Positions 6,320 to 15,043 of a stretch of DNA of 31,366 nucleotides are shown piece by piece. The number at the start of each line of letters is the position of its first letter. The stretch's first letter is position 1. A program made the translations under genes and the position numbers. The notes beneath the pieces are model-generated. The model saw nothing but the letters and a program-made list of their open reading frames with translations. It was not told the origin of the DNA and made no database searches. The stretch is taken from the NCBI GenBank assembly GCA_018714545.1, contig DVNG01000067.1, positions 1 through 31,366 on the forward strand. The letters are read 5' to 3'. Origin of the DNA: Limousia pullorum. GTDB taxonomy: Bacteria; Bacillota; Clostridia; Oscillospirales; Acutalibacteraceae.

Positions 6320-8353
6320 ATGGCAAATGAAGAGAGGGGTTCCGCTGACGGAAACCTGAATGTTATAAAGATTGCATTGGCGGGAAACCCCAACTGCGGT
6401 AAAACTACTCTTTTTAACCAGCTTACCGGCAGTAATCAGTATGTTGGAAACTGGCCGGGAGTTACTGTTGAAAAGAAAGAAGGAAAAATAAAAAATAAAT
6501 TTGGTTTGGAAATGTCCATAATAGATTTACCGGGAATTTATTCACTTTCTCCTTATTCACCTGAAGAGATAGTTACAAGAAACTGTCTGCTTCACGATAA
6601 CCCTCAGGTTATCATTGATATTGTGGACGCCACAAACATAGAGCGCAACCTGTATCTGACAACACAGATTGCAGAGCTTGGCAGACCTATGGTTATTGCG
6701 CTGAATATGATAGATATGCTGGAAAAAAACGGCGACACTATCGACGAGAAGCTTTTGGAAAAGGAACTGGGTATACCGGTTGTCCCTATTTCTGCCAGCA
6801 AGAATATAGGAATAGAAGCTTTGATAGAAAAAACGGTGGAGCTTGCCAAGGCTTCAAAATATGTGCCGGTTAAAAATATTTATTCAAAATCAGTAAACAA
6901 TGTGCTTTTGGATATAGAGGACGCTCTGGAGGAGGTAAAGCAGAGCAAGTATCACAGAAAACGCTGGACTGCCGTTAAGCTTTTTGAGGGCGACAGCGTT
7001 ACATGGAATCATTACGATTTTACAAAAGAACAAAGGGAACATATTATTTCCCATATTGAGGAGGTAAACTCCAGTAAAAATATCGACAGGGAAATGATTA
7101 TTGCCGATGAAAGATATAAATATATCTGCGCAATAACAAGCCGTGCCGTACATAAAAATCATGACCCCTGCAAGCTTACTGTTTCAGATAAGATTGACAG
7201 GATAGCCACCAACAAATATTTGGCTATACCTCTGTTTTTGGTGACAATGTTTTTGGTGTTCGCCATAACCTTTGGCCCTATCGGAAACTTTTTAAGGGAC
7301 GGGGCAGAGTGGCTTATATCCGATTTGCTTGCCGGAGGACTTACTACATTTTTGCATAATGTAAATGCTTCCGAATGGGCTGAAAGTCTTGTGATAGACG
7401 GTATCATAGGCGGTGTGGGCTCTGTTATTTCCTTCCTGCCTCAGATTGTTCTGCTGTTTACCTTGCTTTCACTCCTTGAGGACAGCGGATATATGGCGAG
7501 AGCCGCCTTTATTATGGACAAGCTTTTGAGATGTATAGGACTTTCCGGAAGAGCCTTTGTTCCTATGCTTATGGGATTTGGCTGTACCGTTCCGGCAGTT
7601 ATGGGAACAAGAATTTTGGAAAGTGAAAAGGATAAAAAGCTTACAATCCTTATAACTCCTTTCATGTCCTGTTCTGCAAAGATGCCTGTTTATCTTTTGA
7701 TGGTTTCAATGTTTTTCAAGGACAGCGGACCTTTGGTGATATTCGGCATTTATATTCTGGGAGTTGTGATTGCCATTTTGACTGCACTTTTGTTTAAGTC
7801 AACGGTTCTTAAAGGCAAAAATTCCCCATTTGTTATGGAGCTTCCTCCATACAGACTTCCATCTGCAAAAACTCTTTTGCTCCACATTTGGGAGAGAGTT
7901 AGGGACTTTTTGGTTCGTGCAGGTACTGTTCTTATGGGTGCTTCAATACTTATCTGGTTCTTGCAGAGCTTTAATTTCAGCCTGCAAATGGTGGAGTCAG
8001 ACGAAAGTATTTTGGCTTCAATCGGAATGCTGATAGCTCCTGTGTTTACACTGTGCGGCTTCGGCGACTGGAGAGCTTCGGTTTCACTGGTGACAGGAAT
8101 TGCCGCTAAGGAAAGCGTTGCTTCCACAATGGCTGTGCTTTACGGCGGTTCTCTTACAGGCGCATTTTCCACATTGTCCGCATTTTCTTTCCTTGTGTTT
8201 GTTCTGCTTTACACACCTTGTGTGGCAGCCCTCACCGCAATGAGAAAGGAATTCGGCAGCAGAAAGTGGATGGCGGTTTCTGTAGTTTACCAGCTTGCAG
8301 TGGCTTGGATTATGTCTTTTGCCGTGTTCCAGATAGGAAGCTTGTTTATTTAA
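6320..8353 (+). CDS. feoB: ferrous iron transport protein B (GTPase-coupled Fe2+ transporter)
   Basis: About 677 residues from the ATG at 6320, which has a GGAGG at 6306-6310; an in-frame ATG at 6242 would add 26 residues but has no such site. The G domain carries G1 GNPNCGKT (residues 22-29), the FeoB-specific VGNWPGVTVEKKEG, G3 DLPGIYS and G4 NMID. A helical GDI-like domain follows, then the membrane part with two Gate motifs, including the GFGCTVPAVMGTR region and the FGDWRASVSL region. It imports Fe2+ across the cytoplasmic membrane under anaerobic conditions. Its partners here are feoA upstream and a Cys-rich small protein downstream. Strong iron demand fits the Fe-S proteins encoded next door. 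Confidence 0.96.
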   Translation: MANEERGSADGNLNVIKIALAGNPNCGKTTLFNQLTGSNQYVGNWPGVTVEKKEGKIKNKFGLEMSIIDLPGIYSLSPYSPEEIVTRNCLLHDNPQVIIDIVDATNIERNLYLTTQIAELGRPMVIALNMIDMLEKNGDTIDEKLLEKELGIPVVPISASKNIGIEALIEKTVELAKASKYVPVKNIYSKSVNNVLLDIEDALEEVKQSKYHRKRWTAVKLFEGDSVTWNHYDFTKEQREHIISHIEEVNSSKNIDREMIIADERYKYICAITSRAVHKNHDPCKLTVSDKIDRIATNKYLAIPLFLVTMFLVFAITFGPIGNFLRDGAEWLISDLLAGGLTTFLHNVNASEWAESLVIDGIIGGVGSVISFLPQIVLLFTLLSLLEDSGYMARAAFIMDKLLRCIGLSGRAFVPMLMGFGCTVPAVMGTRILESEKDKKLTILITPFMSCSAKMPVYLLMVSMFFKDSGPLVIFGIYILGVVIAILTALLFKSTVLKGKNSPFVMELPPYRLPSAKTLLLHIWERVRDFLVRAGTVLMGASILIWFLQSFNFSLQMVESDESILASIGMLIAPVFTLCGFGDWRASVSLVTGIAAKESVASTMAVLYGGSLTGAFSTLSAFSFLVFVLLYTPCVAALTAMRKEFGSRKWMAVSVVYQLAVAWIMSFAVFQIGSLFI

Positions 8354-8444
8354 CAGAATTTCCCCTATAACAGGGATTTATTGATAAATGATGAATTGAT
8401 GAATAAGATTTTAAAAACTGTTCTCTTTTTTGTGGAGGTATTTT

Positions 8445-8618
8445 ATGGCTGCTGATATTATTATTGCTATTCTTGCGGCGGCGATGGTGGCTTATACGAT
8501 TTACAGATTGTTTTTCTCAAAAAAGAACAGAAGCTGCTGCGGAGACTGCTCCAAATGCGCAGGCTGTTTAAAAACTGAGGAAAATAATAATTGTGAAGAT
8601 AACTCCGGCAATATTTGA
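8445..8618 (+). CDS. small FeoB-associated Cys-rich membrane protein
   Basis: 57 residues from the ATG at 8445, chosen for the GGAGG at 8434-8438; an upstream in-frame TTG has no ribosome site. One N-terminal membrane helix (IIIAILAAAMVAYTIYRLFF) is followed by a basic turn and a cysteine cluster SCCGDCSKCAGC, with one more Cys near the C-terminus. This is the architecture of the FeoB-associated Cys-rich family found next to feoB in Firmicutes. The cluster could bind Fe2+ as it enters the cell; this role is not proven for the family. Confidence 0.85.
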   Translation: MAADIIIAILAAAMVAYTIYRLFFSKKNRSCCGDCSKCAGCLKTEENNNCEDNSGNI

Positions 8619-8652
8619 GTTGAATGTTTGATTGGAAAGGTGGAACTCGTCT

Positions 8653-9459
8653 ATGTATTTTGATTTTCACAGAAGCGAAGTCTGGGAATATCCTGACAGA
8701 ATAAGCGTTCAGGTCATTTACAAGCTTTATACCGACCCGGGTTATCTGTCTGTGCATAAGATCATAGATGCCGAAAAATATATTTTTGTTTATACTATGG
8801 AGGGAAAGGGCAAGTTCTATGTTGACGGCAAGGAGATTAACGTGGTGGCAAACCAGCTTCTCGTTGTCAACGCCAAGGAAAGTTTAAGCTATTCATGTTC
8901 GGGTAAGTGCTGGAATTTCTGGCTCTTTGAGTACAAAAACAGCACAAACAGCCTGACGCCCAATGTGGTTTACGACTTCTTCATGAAAAAAGAAGAGCTT
9001 ATGATGAGCTCCATGGCTTTGGAGGCTTTGAAAGAGGAAAACCGTGTTTTGGCGTCTACCTTGTTTGCTTCTTTGTATTACATAGCTTTGGACAAGATAA
9101 AACGTGGCGTTATGGATAAAAAATACAAGGTTATTACCTCGGCTACAAACTATATCAGGGAAAACCTCAGTACATTTTCCGTTGACGATTTAAGCGCATA
9201 TCTGAATATAAACGAGAGAACGCTTTTGAATATTTTCAATGACTACCTGGGTACTTCACCTAAGAAGCTTCACAAATATATGCGCCTTGAGGCTTCAAAG
9301 GAATACCTTGAAACAACGAGAATGTCTATAGAGGAGATTGCCAAAACCTTGGGTTATGCAAACTCCGGTCACTTCTCCGCTGTTTTCAAAAGCGAATATT
9401 CCATAACTCCGGCAAGATACAGAATGATTTTCAACGCCGGCGTTTCATCACAGATTTAA
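8653..9459 (+). CDS. AraC-family transcriptional regulator
   Basis: 268 residues from the ATG at 8653 with AAAGGTGG about 10 bp upstream; a TTG at 8632 is in frame but overlaps that ribosome site. The N-terminal half resembles a cupin-like ligand domain (YTMEGKGKFYVDGKEINVV). The C-terminal 100 residues hold the two helix-turn-helix units of AraC proteins: FSVDDLSAYLNINERTLLNI, then MSIEEIAKTLGYANSGHFSA followed by the signature FKSEYSITPARYR. It lies 34 bp after the Cys-rich protein with no terminator between, so it is probably read from the feo promoter. The effector is unknown; AraC proteins of this type usually sense sugars, and a link to iron is only suggested by position. Confidence 0.88.
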   Translation: MYFDFHRSEVWEYPDRISVQVIYKLYTDPGYLSVHKIIDAEKYIFVYTMEGKGKFYVDGKEINVVANQLLVVNAKESLSYSCSGKCWNFWLFEYKNSTNSLTPNVVYDFFMKKEELMMSSMALEALKEENRVLASTLFASLYYIALDKIKRGVMDKKYKVITSATNYIRENLSTFSVDDLSAYLNINERTLLNIFNDYLGTSPKKLHKYMRLEASKEYLETTRMSIEEIAKTLGYANSGHFSAVFKSEYSITPARYRMIFNAGVSSQI

Positions 9460-9472
9460 TTTTTACGATTAT

Positions 9473-9502
9473 AGAACCGTCGTTTTTTCGGCGGTTCTTT
9501 TC
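9473..9502 (+). terminator. intrinsic terminator after the feo/AraC unit
   Basis: AGAACCGTCG (9473-9482) and CGGCGGTTCT (9489-9498) form a 10-bp stem with one U-G pair and a six-T loop, followed by TTT. It ends the iron cluster 14 bp after the AraC stop. Confidence 0.75.
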
Positions 9503-9515
9503 ATATAATTTTCTG

Positions 9516-9544
9516 TTGTGAAAGCACGCTCTGTGTGGTATAAT
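9516..9544 (+). promoter_or_regulatory. promoter of pcrA
   Basis: TTGTGA (9516-9521), 17 bp, TATAAT (9539-9544), with an extended TGG before the -10. The ATG lies 33 bp downstream with an AAGGAG ribosome site. Confidence 0.6.
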
Positions 9545-9577
9545 AAATCGAAATAATAAGGCAATTAAGGAGAAACT

Positions 9578-11803
9578 ATGGAACTTACAGAATTGCAAAA
9601 GCAGTTTTCTAAAATGAACGATATGCAGCAGAAGGCGGTTTTCTGTACGGAAGGCCCTCTGCTTATTCTTGCAGGCGCAGGTTCGGGCAAAACCACCGTG
9701 CTTGTAAACAGAATAGCATATATACTCAAGGCGGGACTTTGCAGACCTTGGCAGATTTTGGCTATAACCTTTACCAACAAGGCGGCAGGGGAGCTTAAAG
9801 AGAGAATATGCAATGCGGTTGACGAGGGCGGCGACGATATTTGGGCGGCTACTTTCCATTCCACCTGCTCAAGGATACTTAGAAGATACGGCGACAGGCT
9901 TGGCTATACCAACAGGTTTACGGTCTATGATACCGACGATACAAAAAGACTTATGAAGGATATTTTAAAACAGCTTTCCGTTGATGAAAAAATCCTTTCC
10001 CATAAAACAGTGCTTAATGAAATTTCAAGGGCGAAAGATAAGATGATAACCCCTGAAATGATGAAGGCTGATGCTGGCTGTGACAGCAGAAAAATAACCA
10101 TTTCAAAGGCTTACGCTATTTATCAGGAGCGTTTAAAGTCCGGAAATGCAATGGATTTTGACGATTTGCTTATGAATACAGTTCTGCTCTTTGAAAAATG
10201 TCCGGAGATTTTGCAGTATTATCAGAACCTTTTCAAATACATCATGGTTGACGAGTATCAGGACACAAACAAGGTTCAGTATAAATTTGTAAGTATGCTG
10301 GCTGAAAAACACGGCAATATCTGCGTTGTAGGCGACGACGACCAGAGTATTTACAAATTCAGAGGCGCAACCATCGAAAATATTCTGTCCTTTGAAAATA
10401 CTTTTAAAGGCGCAAATGTTATCAGACTTGAGCAGAACTACAGAAGCACAAAGAATATCTTAAATGCAGCCAACAATGTTATCGCAAACAACACATCAAG
10501 AAAGGGCAAAACCCTTTGGACAAACAACGAGGTGGGCGACAAAATTGTTTTGCATACAGCTTCCACAGAAAGAGACGAGGCTGCATATATTGCCAAGGTC
10601 ATTGTGGAAGAGGTGGCAAAGGGAAGAAAGTTTTCCGATTTTGCTGTGCTTTACAGAATGAATGCTCAGTCAAACTCCGTGGAATTTGCGCTGTCCAGAA
10701 GCGGTATTCCTCACAGAATTATCGGAGGTCACCGTTTCTATGACCGTGAGGAAATAAAGGATATGACAGCATATCTCCAGGTTATCAACAACCCGGACGA
10801 CGACGTAAGACTTAGGAGAATAATAAACAGACCAAAACGTGGAATAGGCGACACAACCGTCAATAAGGCGGCTGACATTGCCTCCGCTTTGGGTGAGAGT
10901 ATTTTCAATGTTATTAAAAACGCCGCAGACTATCCCGATATTTCAAAGGCGGCTTCAAAGCTTAAAGGCTTCTGCGATATGATTGAGGAACTCAGCGAAT
11001 ATGCTCAGGACGAGTACAACAGCCTTGAGGGTCTTTACAATGAAATCCTGGACAGAACCGACTATATAAACTATCTCAAAACAACAAAAGAGGACCATGC
11101 GGAAGTTAAGATTGAAAATATCGAGGAACTTCTTTCAAATATCAAAAACTTTGAAGAGGACTACGGCGATGAAGCAGACCTTTCCACATTCCTTGAGGAT
11201 ATAGCTCTTCAGACAGATATTGACAACTACGACGAAGAAGCGGACAGCGTTGTAATGATGACAATGCACAGCGCCAAAGGTCTTGAATTTCCTGTTGTAT
11301 TTATTCCGGGAATGGAAGAGGGAATTTTCCCATCATTTTCATCAACAATGGACCCGGAGGAACTCAACGAGGAAAGACGTCTTGCCTATGTTGGAATTAC
11401 AAGAGCTAAAGAAAAGCTCTATCTTATAAAGTGTCAGTCAAGAATGTTGTTCGGTTCAACAAACAGAAATATGCCTTCAAGATTTGTCAGGGAAATACCG
11501 GGTGAGATTGTAGAGCTTACCGGTATGGAAAGAAAGATAAAAGAGCCTATGGCAAACCGTGAGCCTTATGCAACGGAAAAAACCTCCAGCTTTAAGGGTC
11601 ACACTGAGTTTGTTAAACAGCCGGCAGGCGCAGCAGGATCTGCTTCCTATTCTGTGGGCGATATGGTTAAGCACAAGGTATTCGGAGAGGGAATGGTTGT
11701 GAAAACCGAAAGAATGGGCAACGATACAATGCTGGAAATTGCCTTTGATAAGGTTGGAACTAAAATTCTTATGGCAAACTTTGCTAAACTTGTAAAGCTT
11801 TAA
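9578..11803 (+). CDS. pcrA: ATP-dependent DNA helicase PcrA/UvrD
   Basis: 741 residues, near the roughly 739 of Bacillus PcrA. All superfamily 1A motifs are present: Walker A AGAGSGKTT near residue 31, TFTNKAAGE, the DEYQD Walker B, VVGDDDQSIYKFRGA, LEQNYRST, MTMHSAKGLEFP and LAYVGITRAKEKLYL. The C-terminal 50 residues (VGDMVKHKVFGEGMV) are the Tudor-like module that binds RNA polymerase in Gram-positive PcrA. It unwinds DNA 3'-5' in nucleotide excision and mismatch repair, removes RecA and resolves transcription-replication conflicts. It has its own promoter. The ligase gene ligA, which often follows pcrA in Firmicutes, is absent here. Confidence 0.95.
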   Translation: MELTELQKQFSKMNDMQQKAVFCTEGPLLILAGAGSGKTTVLVNRIAYILKAGLCRPWQILAITFTNKAAGELKERICNAVDEGGDDIWAATFHSTCSRILRRYGDRLGYTNRFTVYDTDDTKRLMKDILKQLSVDEKILSHKTVLNEISRAKDKMITPEMMKADAGCDSRKITISKAYAIYQERLKSGNAMDFDDLLMNTVLLFEKCPEILQYYQNLFKYIMVDEYQDTNKVQYKFVSMLAEKHGNICVVGDDDQSIYKFRGATIENILSFENTFKGANVIRLEQNYRSTKNILNAANNVIANNTSRKGKTLWTNNEVGDKIVLHTASTERDEAAYIAKVIVEEVAKGRKFSDFAVLYRMNAQSNSVEFALSRSGIPHRIIGGHRFYDREEIKDMTAYLQVINNPDDDVRLRRIINRPKRGIGDTTVNKAADIASALGESIFNVIKNAADYPDISKAASKLKGFCDMIEELSEYAQDEYNSLEGLYNEILDRTDYINYLKTTKEDHAEVKIENIEELLSNIKNFEEDYGDEADLSTFLEDIALQTDIDNYDEEADSVVMMTMHSAKGLEFPVVFIPGMEEGIFPSFSSTMDPEELNEERRLAYVGITRAKEKLYLIKCQSRMLFGSTNRNMPSRFVREIPGEIVELTGMERKIKEPMANREPYATEKTSSFKGHTEFVKQPAGAAGSASYSVGDMVKHKVFGEGMVVKTERMGNDTMLEIAFDKVGTKILMANFAKLVKL

Positions 11804-11889
11804 TGTGTTAATTGTATAAATTTTTTACTGATACAGAAAATGGCAAATGGCTGTTTATTATATCTATACAGCGGTTTTGGCAAAAATAA

Positions 11890-11918
11890 TTGACGATAAT
11901 CCAACTAAAATATGTAAT
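11890..11918 (+). promoter_or_regulatory. promoter of the pyrH operon
   Basis: TTGACG (11890-11895), 17 bp, TGTAAT (11913-11918), about 69 bp before the pyrH start. Both hexamers match consensus at five of six bases. The -10 lies inside an inverted repeat. Confidence 0.55.
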
Positions 11919-11934
11919 TTGTATTTACATATTT
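11908..11934. repeat. perfect dyad on the pyrH -10 element, GlnR/TnrA-like
   Basis: AAATATGTAA (11908-11917), seven bases, TTACATATTT (11925-11934): a perfect inverted repeat with 10-bp arms. Its centre fits TGTNA-N7-TNACA, the binding consensus of the Firmicute nitrogen regulators GlnR and TnrA. Overlap with the -10 would suit repression. No glnR is in the window, and the site is AT-rich, so the regulator is unproven. Confidence 0.45.
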
Positions 11935-11986
11935 AGCAAAATAGTGTATTATGTTCTTAAATATGAAGTATAATGAGGTGTTTTCC

Positions 11987-12697
11987 ATGGACGTAAAGTA
12001 TAAAAGAATTCTTTTGAAATTATCCGGCGAATCTCTTGCAGGTAAAGCAGGCCACGGCATAGACTTCGACACAGTTTACAAATACTGCGAGCCTATTAAA
12101 AAATGCGTTGACGCAGGTATTCAGGTTGCTGTTGTTGTAGGCGGCGGAAACTTCTGGAGAGGCAGAAGCTCAGGCAAGATGGACAGAACACGTGCAGACC
12201 ATATGGGAATGCTTGCAACTGTTATCAATGCTTTGGCTGTTGCCGATGTTTTGGAGCAGCAGCTTGGACTTGACGTAAGAGTTCAGACAGCTATCTCCAT
12301 GCCTCAGGTTGCAGAACCTTACATCAGAAACAGAGCGGTAAGACATCTTGAAAAGGGAAGAGTTGTAATCTTCGGATGCGGAACAGGTAATCCATTCTTC
12401 AGCACAGATACAGCGGCTTCTCTTCGTGCAGTTGAAATTGAGGCTGACATTATCCTTAAAGCCACAATGGTTGACGGTGTTTATGATTCTGACCCTAAGA
12501 AGAACCCAGATGCAGTCAAGTACGACACACTTTCTTTCCAGGAAGTTTTGAGCAGAGAACTTGCTGTTATGGACAGCACTGCCGCTTCACTTTGCAGAGA
12601 TAACGATATACCGATTCTTGTGTTCAGCGTTGATGAGCCAATGAACATCTACTATGCAGCCTGCGGTGAAGAAATCGGAACCCTTGTTAAAAAATAA
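11987..12697 (+). CDS. pyrH: UMP kinase (uridylate kinase)
   Basis: 236 residues from the ATG at 11987, chosen for the TGAGGTG ribosome site 8-9 bp upstream; in-frame ATGs at 11951 and 11963 lack one. It phosphorylates UMP to UDP in the cytosol and belongs to the amino-acid kinase fold. Seen motifs: KLSGESLAG near the start, VVGGGNFWRGR near residue 55, DRTRADHMGMLATVINALA and the GCGTGNPFFSTDTAA loop. It heads the conserved pyrH-frr-uppS-cdsA run. The usual upstream pair rpsB-tsf is absent here; pcrA lies there instead, and pyrH has its own promoter with a dyad. Confidence 0.95.
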   Translation: MDVKYKRILLKLSGESLAGKAGHGIDFDTVYKYCEPIKKCVDAGIQVAVVVGGGNFWRGRSSGKMDRTRADHMGMLATVINALAVADVLEQQLGLDVRVQTAISMPQVAEPYIRNRAVRHLEKGRVVIFGCGTGNPFFSTDTAASLRAVEIEADIILKATMVDGVYDSDPKKNPDAVKYDTLSFQEVLSRELAVMDSTAASLCRDNDIPILVFSVDEPMNIYYAACGEEIGTLVKK

Positions 12698-12756
12698 TTG
12701 AGGACATTTGTCCCTTTGTGTAACTTTAAATTTTGTAATTGACGGAGGAACTAACC

Positions 12757-13311
12757 ATGAAAGAACAAATAAACAAGTGCTCTGAGCGTATGCAGAGAAG
12801 AATTGATCACCTTGTTAAGGATTATGCCGCTATCCGTGCAGGCAGAGCTAATCCTAAGGTTTTGGATAAAGTAGCTGTAGACTATTACGGCGTTGCTACA
12901 CCTGTTAACCAGCTGGCTTCAGTTTCCGTAACAGAGGCAAGAACACTTATGATTCAGCCTTACGACTCTTCAGTGCTCAGAGGCATTGAGAAAGCTATTC
13001 AGTGTTCCGATATCGGTATCAACCCTCAGAACGACGGACGTGCAATAAGACTTGTATTCCCGCCTCTCACAGAGGACAGACGTAAGGAAATCGTTAAGGA
13101 AGCCGCAAAAATGGCTGAGGATACAAAGGTTCAGATTAGAAATGTACGCCGTGAAACCATGGATACTCTCAAGAAGATGAAAAAAGAGGGCGAGCTTACA
13201 GAGGACGATCTGAAGCAGGCAGAAAAGAAAGTTCAGGATATCACAGATAAGTTTATTAAAGAAACAGACAAGGTTTCCGAAGCAAAGCAGAAGGAAATCA
13301 TGGAGATCTGA
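12757..13311 (+). CDS. frr: ribosome recycling factor
   Basis: 184 residues from the ATG at 12757, preceded by GGAGG at 12742-12746; the in-frame TTG at 12739 overlaps that site and is unlikely. Typical RRF length is 185. The N-terminal helix leads to RAGRANPKVLDKVAVDYYG, then the small domain with PYDSSVLRGIEKAI and LTEDRRKEIVKEAAKMAE. With EF-G it splits post-termination ribosomes. It lies 59 bp after pyrH and 2 bp before uppS, so all three are surely co-transcribed. Confidence 0.96.
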   Translation: MKEQINKCSERMQRRIDHLVKDYAAIRAGRANPKVLDKVAVDYYGVATPVNQLASVSVTEARTLMIQPYDSSVLRGIEKAIQCSDIGINPQNDGRAIRLVFPPLTEDRRKEIVKEAAKMAEDTKVQIRNVRRETMDTLKKMKKEGELTEDDLKQAEKKVQDITDKFIKETDKVSEAKQKEIMEI

Positions 13312-13313
13312 TT

Positions 13314-14075
13314 ATGGCAATCTTTGGCATAGGAAAATCTCAGAAAAATACAGAAGAACTTACCGATATCTCTCAGATTGAACTTCCAAAGCATGTCGGA
13401 ATTATCATGGACGGCAACGGAAGATGGGCGAAAAAAAGAGGTCTTCCCAGAAGTGCAGGACACAAGGCGGGAGCCAACAATTTCAGAACCATCACAAGAT
13501 ATTGCAGCGATATCGGAATAAAGTACCTGACGGTTTATGCTTTCTCTACTGAAAACTGGAAACGTCCATCAGATGAGGTTTCCGCTTTAATGTCGCTTTT
13601 TAAGTCTTATCTTAATGAAGCTTTGACGGATTTTAAGGACGACAGCATTGTTGTAAAATTTATCGGCGACAAAACAGGCTTTAACTCTGAGCTTCAGGAG
13701 CTTATCAGAGAAAACGAAGAGGAGTCGGCAAACCGTGACGGAATGGTACTCAATATCGCTATGAATTACGGCAGCCGTGCCGAGATAACCATGGCGGTAA
13801 AGAAAATCGCAGAGAAAGTTAAGTCGGGAGAGCTTTCGGTTGAGGATATCACCGAGCAGACAGTGTCTGATAATCTTTATACCGCTTTTCAGCCTGACCC
13901 CGATTTGGTTATTCGTCCCAGCGGAGAATACAGAATTTCAAACTTTTTGCTGTGGCAGTCGGCATACACAGAGTATGTTATTATGGATAAGCTTTGGCCT
14001 GATTTTACCAAAGAGGACATGAACCGTGCTTTGCTGGAATTTGCCAACAGAAACAGACGTTATGGCGGCGTTTAA
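13314..14075 (+). CDS. uppS: isoprenyl transferase (undecaprenyl diphosphate synthase)
   Basis: 253 residues. The cis-prenyltransferase signature HVGIIMDGNGRWAKKRG (catalytic Asp in MDGNGRWA) is followed by GHKAG, FSTENWKRP, NYGSRAEI and the C-terminal RPSGEYRISNFLLWQ, where RxSGE-type motifs bind pyrophosphate. It condenses farnesyl-PP with isopentenyl-PP to make the C55 lipid carrier of peptidoglycan synthesis. The ATG follows the frr stop by 2 bp, with its ribosome site inside the frr end. The substrate IPP comes from the MEP pathway enzymes encoded just downstream (dxr, ispG). In RPSGE the usual residue is RTSGE; the Pro variant is conservative in position only. Confidence 0.94.
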   Translation: MAIFGIGKSQKNTEELTDISQIELPKHVGIIMDGNGRWAKKRGLPRSAGHKAGANNFRTITRYCSDIGIKYLTVYAFSTENWKRPSDEVSALMSLFKSYLNEALTDFKDDSIVVKFIGDKTGFNSELQELIRENEEESANRDGMVLNIAMNYGSRAEITMAVKKIAEKVKSGELSVEDITEQTVSDNLYTAFQPDPDLVIRPSGEYRISNFLLWQSAYTEYVIMDKLWPDFTKEDMNRALLEFANRNRRYGGV

Positions 14076-14098
14076 AATATAAGTTAGGGGTAATGAAG

Positions 14099-14935
14099 AT
14101 GAAAGTAAGAATAATATCTGCTGCTGTGGGCATTGTTCTGGTTATCGGCGTATTGTTTGTTGCAGAGATGTTTCCTATTTTTATTGGAATAATTTTGGGC
14201 TTGGTCAATGCAATAATGACAGGTGAGTATCTGAGTGCTAAAAAGCTTCACAGAAAATACATGATATCAATACCTTGTATAGCTTTGTCTCTTGTAACCC
14301 CTGTACTTGTTTTTTATATGAATTTGATGGTTGTGATGTATGCGTTTGCTCTTATTATGATGATTTCGCTTATATTCTATCACGACCACTTAAGTTACGA
14401 TGATACGGCTTTTGCCATAGTGGGAACCCTTCTTATTACATGCGGAATGACAAGTATATCTGCTATGTGTGTCGGCGGACAGTATACTTCCTTTTATGTT
14501 GTTATTTGTCTGTGTGTTCCATGGATTTCAGACGCAGGTGCGTACTTTACCGGTACTTTTTTGGGCAAGCATAAGCTCTGCCCGAACATCAGCCCTAAAA
14601 AGACAGTTGAGGGAGCTGTGGGCGGTATAATCTTCGGTATGCTCAGCGGTATTGTGGCAGGAATGATTTTCTCTTCCTTTATTTACGGAGCAGACAAGGT
14701 TTATATCAATTACGGCGGACTTGCTTTAATTGGAATTTTAAATTCCGTTATAGCTATTTTGGGTGACCTTTGTTTCTCACTTATCAAGAGAAGCTGTTCC
14801 ATAAAGGACTATGGAACAATTATGCCGGGACACGGCGGTTTGCTTGATAGATTTGACAGTGTTATTTTTACAGCACCCCTTGTTTATCTGTTTTGCAGAT
14901 ATGCGGTTCTTATCGCTCCGGCAGTATCAATATAA
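14099..14935 (+). CDS. cdsA: phosphatidate cytidylyltransferase (CDP-diacylglycerol synthase)
   Basis: 278 residues from the ATG at 14099, favoured because AGGGG at 14086-14090 is 8 bp upstream; the ATG at 14093 is only 2 bp from it. The protein is highly hydrophobic, with about seven to eight membrane helices. The C-terminal family signature is complete: a Lys-Arg pair in SLIKRSCSIKD, then MPGHGGLLDRFDS with the metal-binding aspartate. It makes CDP-diacylglycerol from phosphatidate and CTP, the branch point for phospholipids, in the cytoplasmic membrane. It closes the first half of the operon; two hairpins follow. Confidence 0.95.
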   Translation: MKVRIISAAVGIVLVIGVLFVAEMFPIFIGIILGLVNAIMTGEYLSAKKLHRKYMISIPCIALSLVTPVLVFYMNLMVVMYAFALIMMISLIFYHDHLSYDDTAFAIVGTLLITCGMTSISAMCVGGQYTSFYVVICLCVPWISDAGAYFTGTFLGKHKLCPNISPKKTVEGAVGGIIFGMLSGIVAGMIFSSFIYGADKVYINYGGLALIGILNSVIAILGDLCFSLIKRSCSIKDYGTIMPGHGGLLDRFDSVIFTAPLVYLFCRYAVLIAPAVSI

Positions 14936-14951
14936 CATACTAAAAAATTAA

Positions 14952-15023
14952 ACAAAAGCTCATAAGGCTTTTGTATTATAGGATAGCGGTTTTCGGTTTT
15001 TCGATAACCGCTATGATGTTTTT
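14952..15023 (+). terminator. tandem hairpins after cdsA (likely terminator)
   Basis: The first hairpin is ACAAAAGC (14952-14959) with GCTTTTGT (14967-14974). The second is ATAGCGGTT (14983-14991) with AACCGCTAT (15006-15014), a perfect 9-bp stem followed by GATGTTTTT. The T run is short and set off by four bases, so termination may be partial, with read-through into dxr. Confidence 0.5.
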
Positions 15024-15043
15024 ATTAAGTAATTAAATCAGCA

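Noticed and set aside
11850..11880. Possible terminator after pcrA: GCTGT (11850-11854) with ACAGC (11868-11872)
   Set aside because: Only a 5-bp stem with a 13-nt loop and a mixed GGTTTTGG tail; too weak to call.
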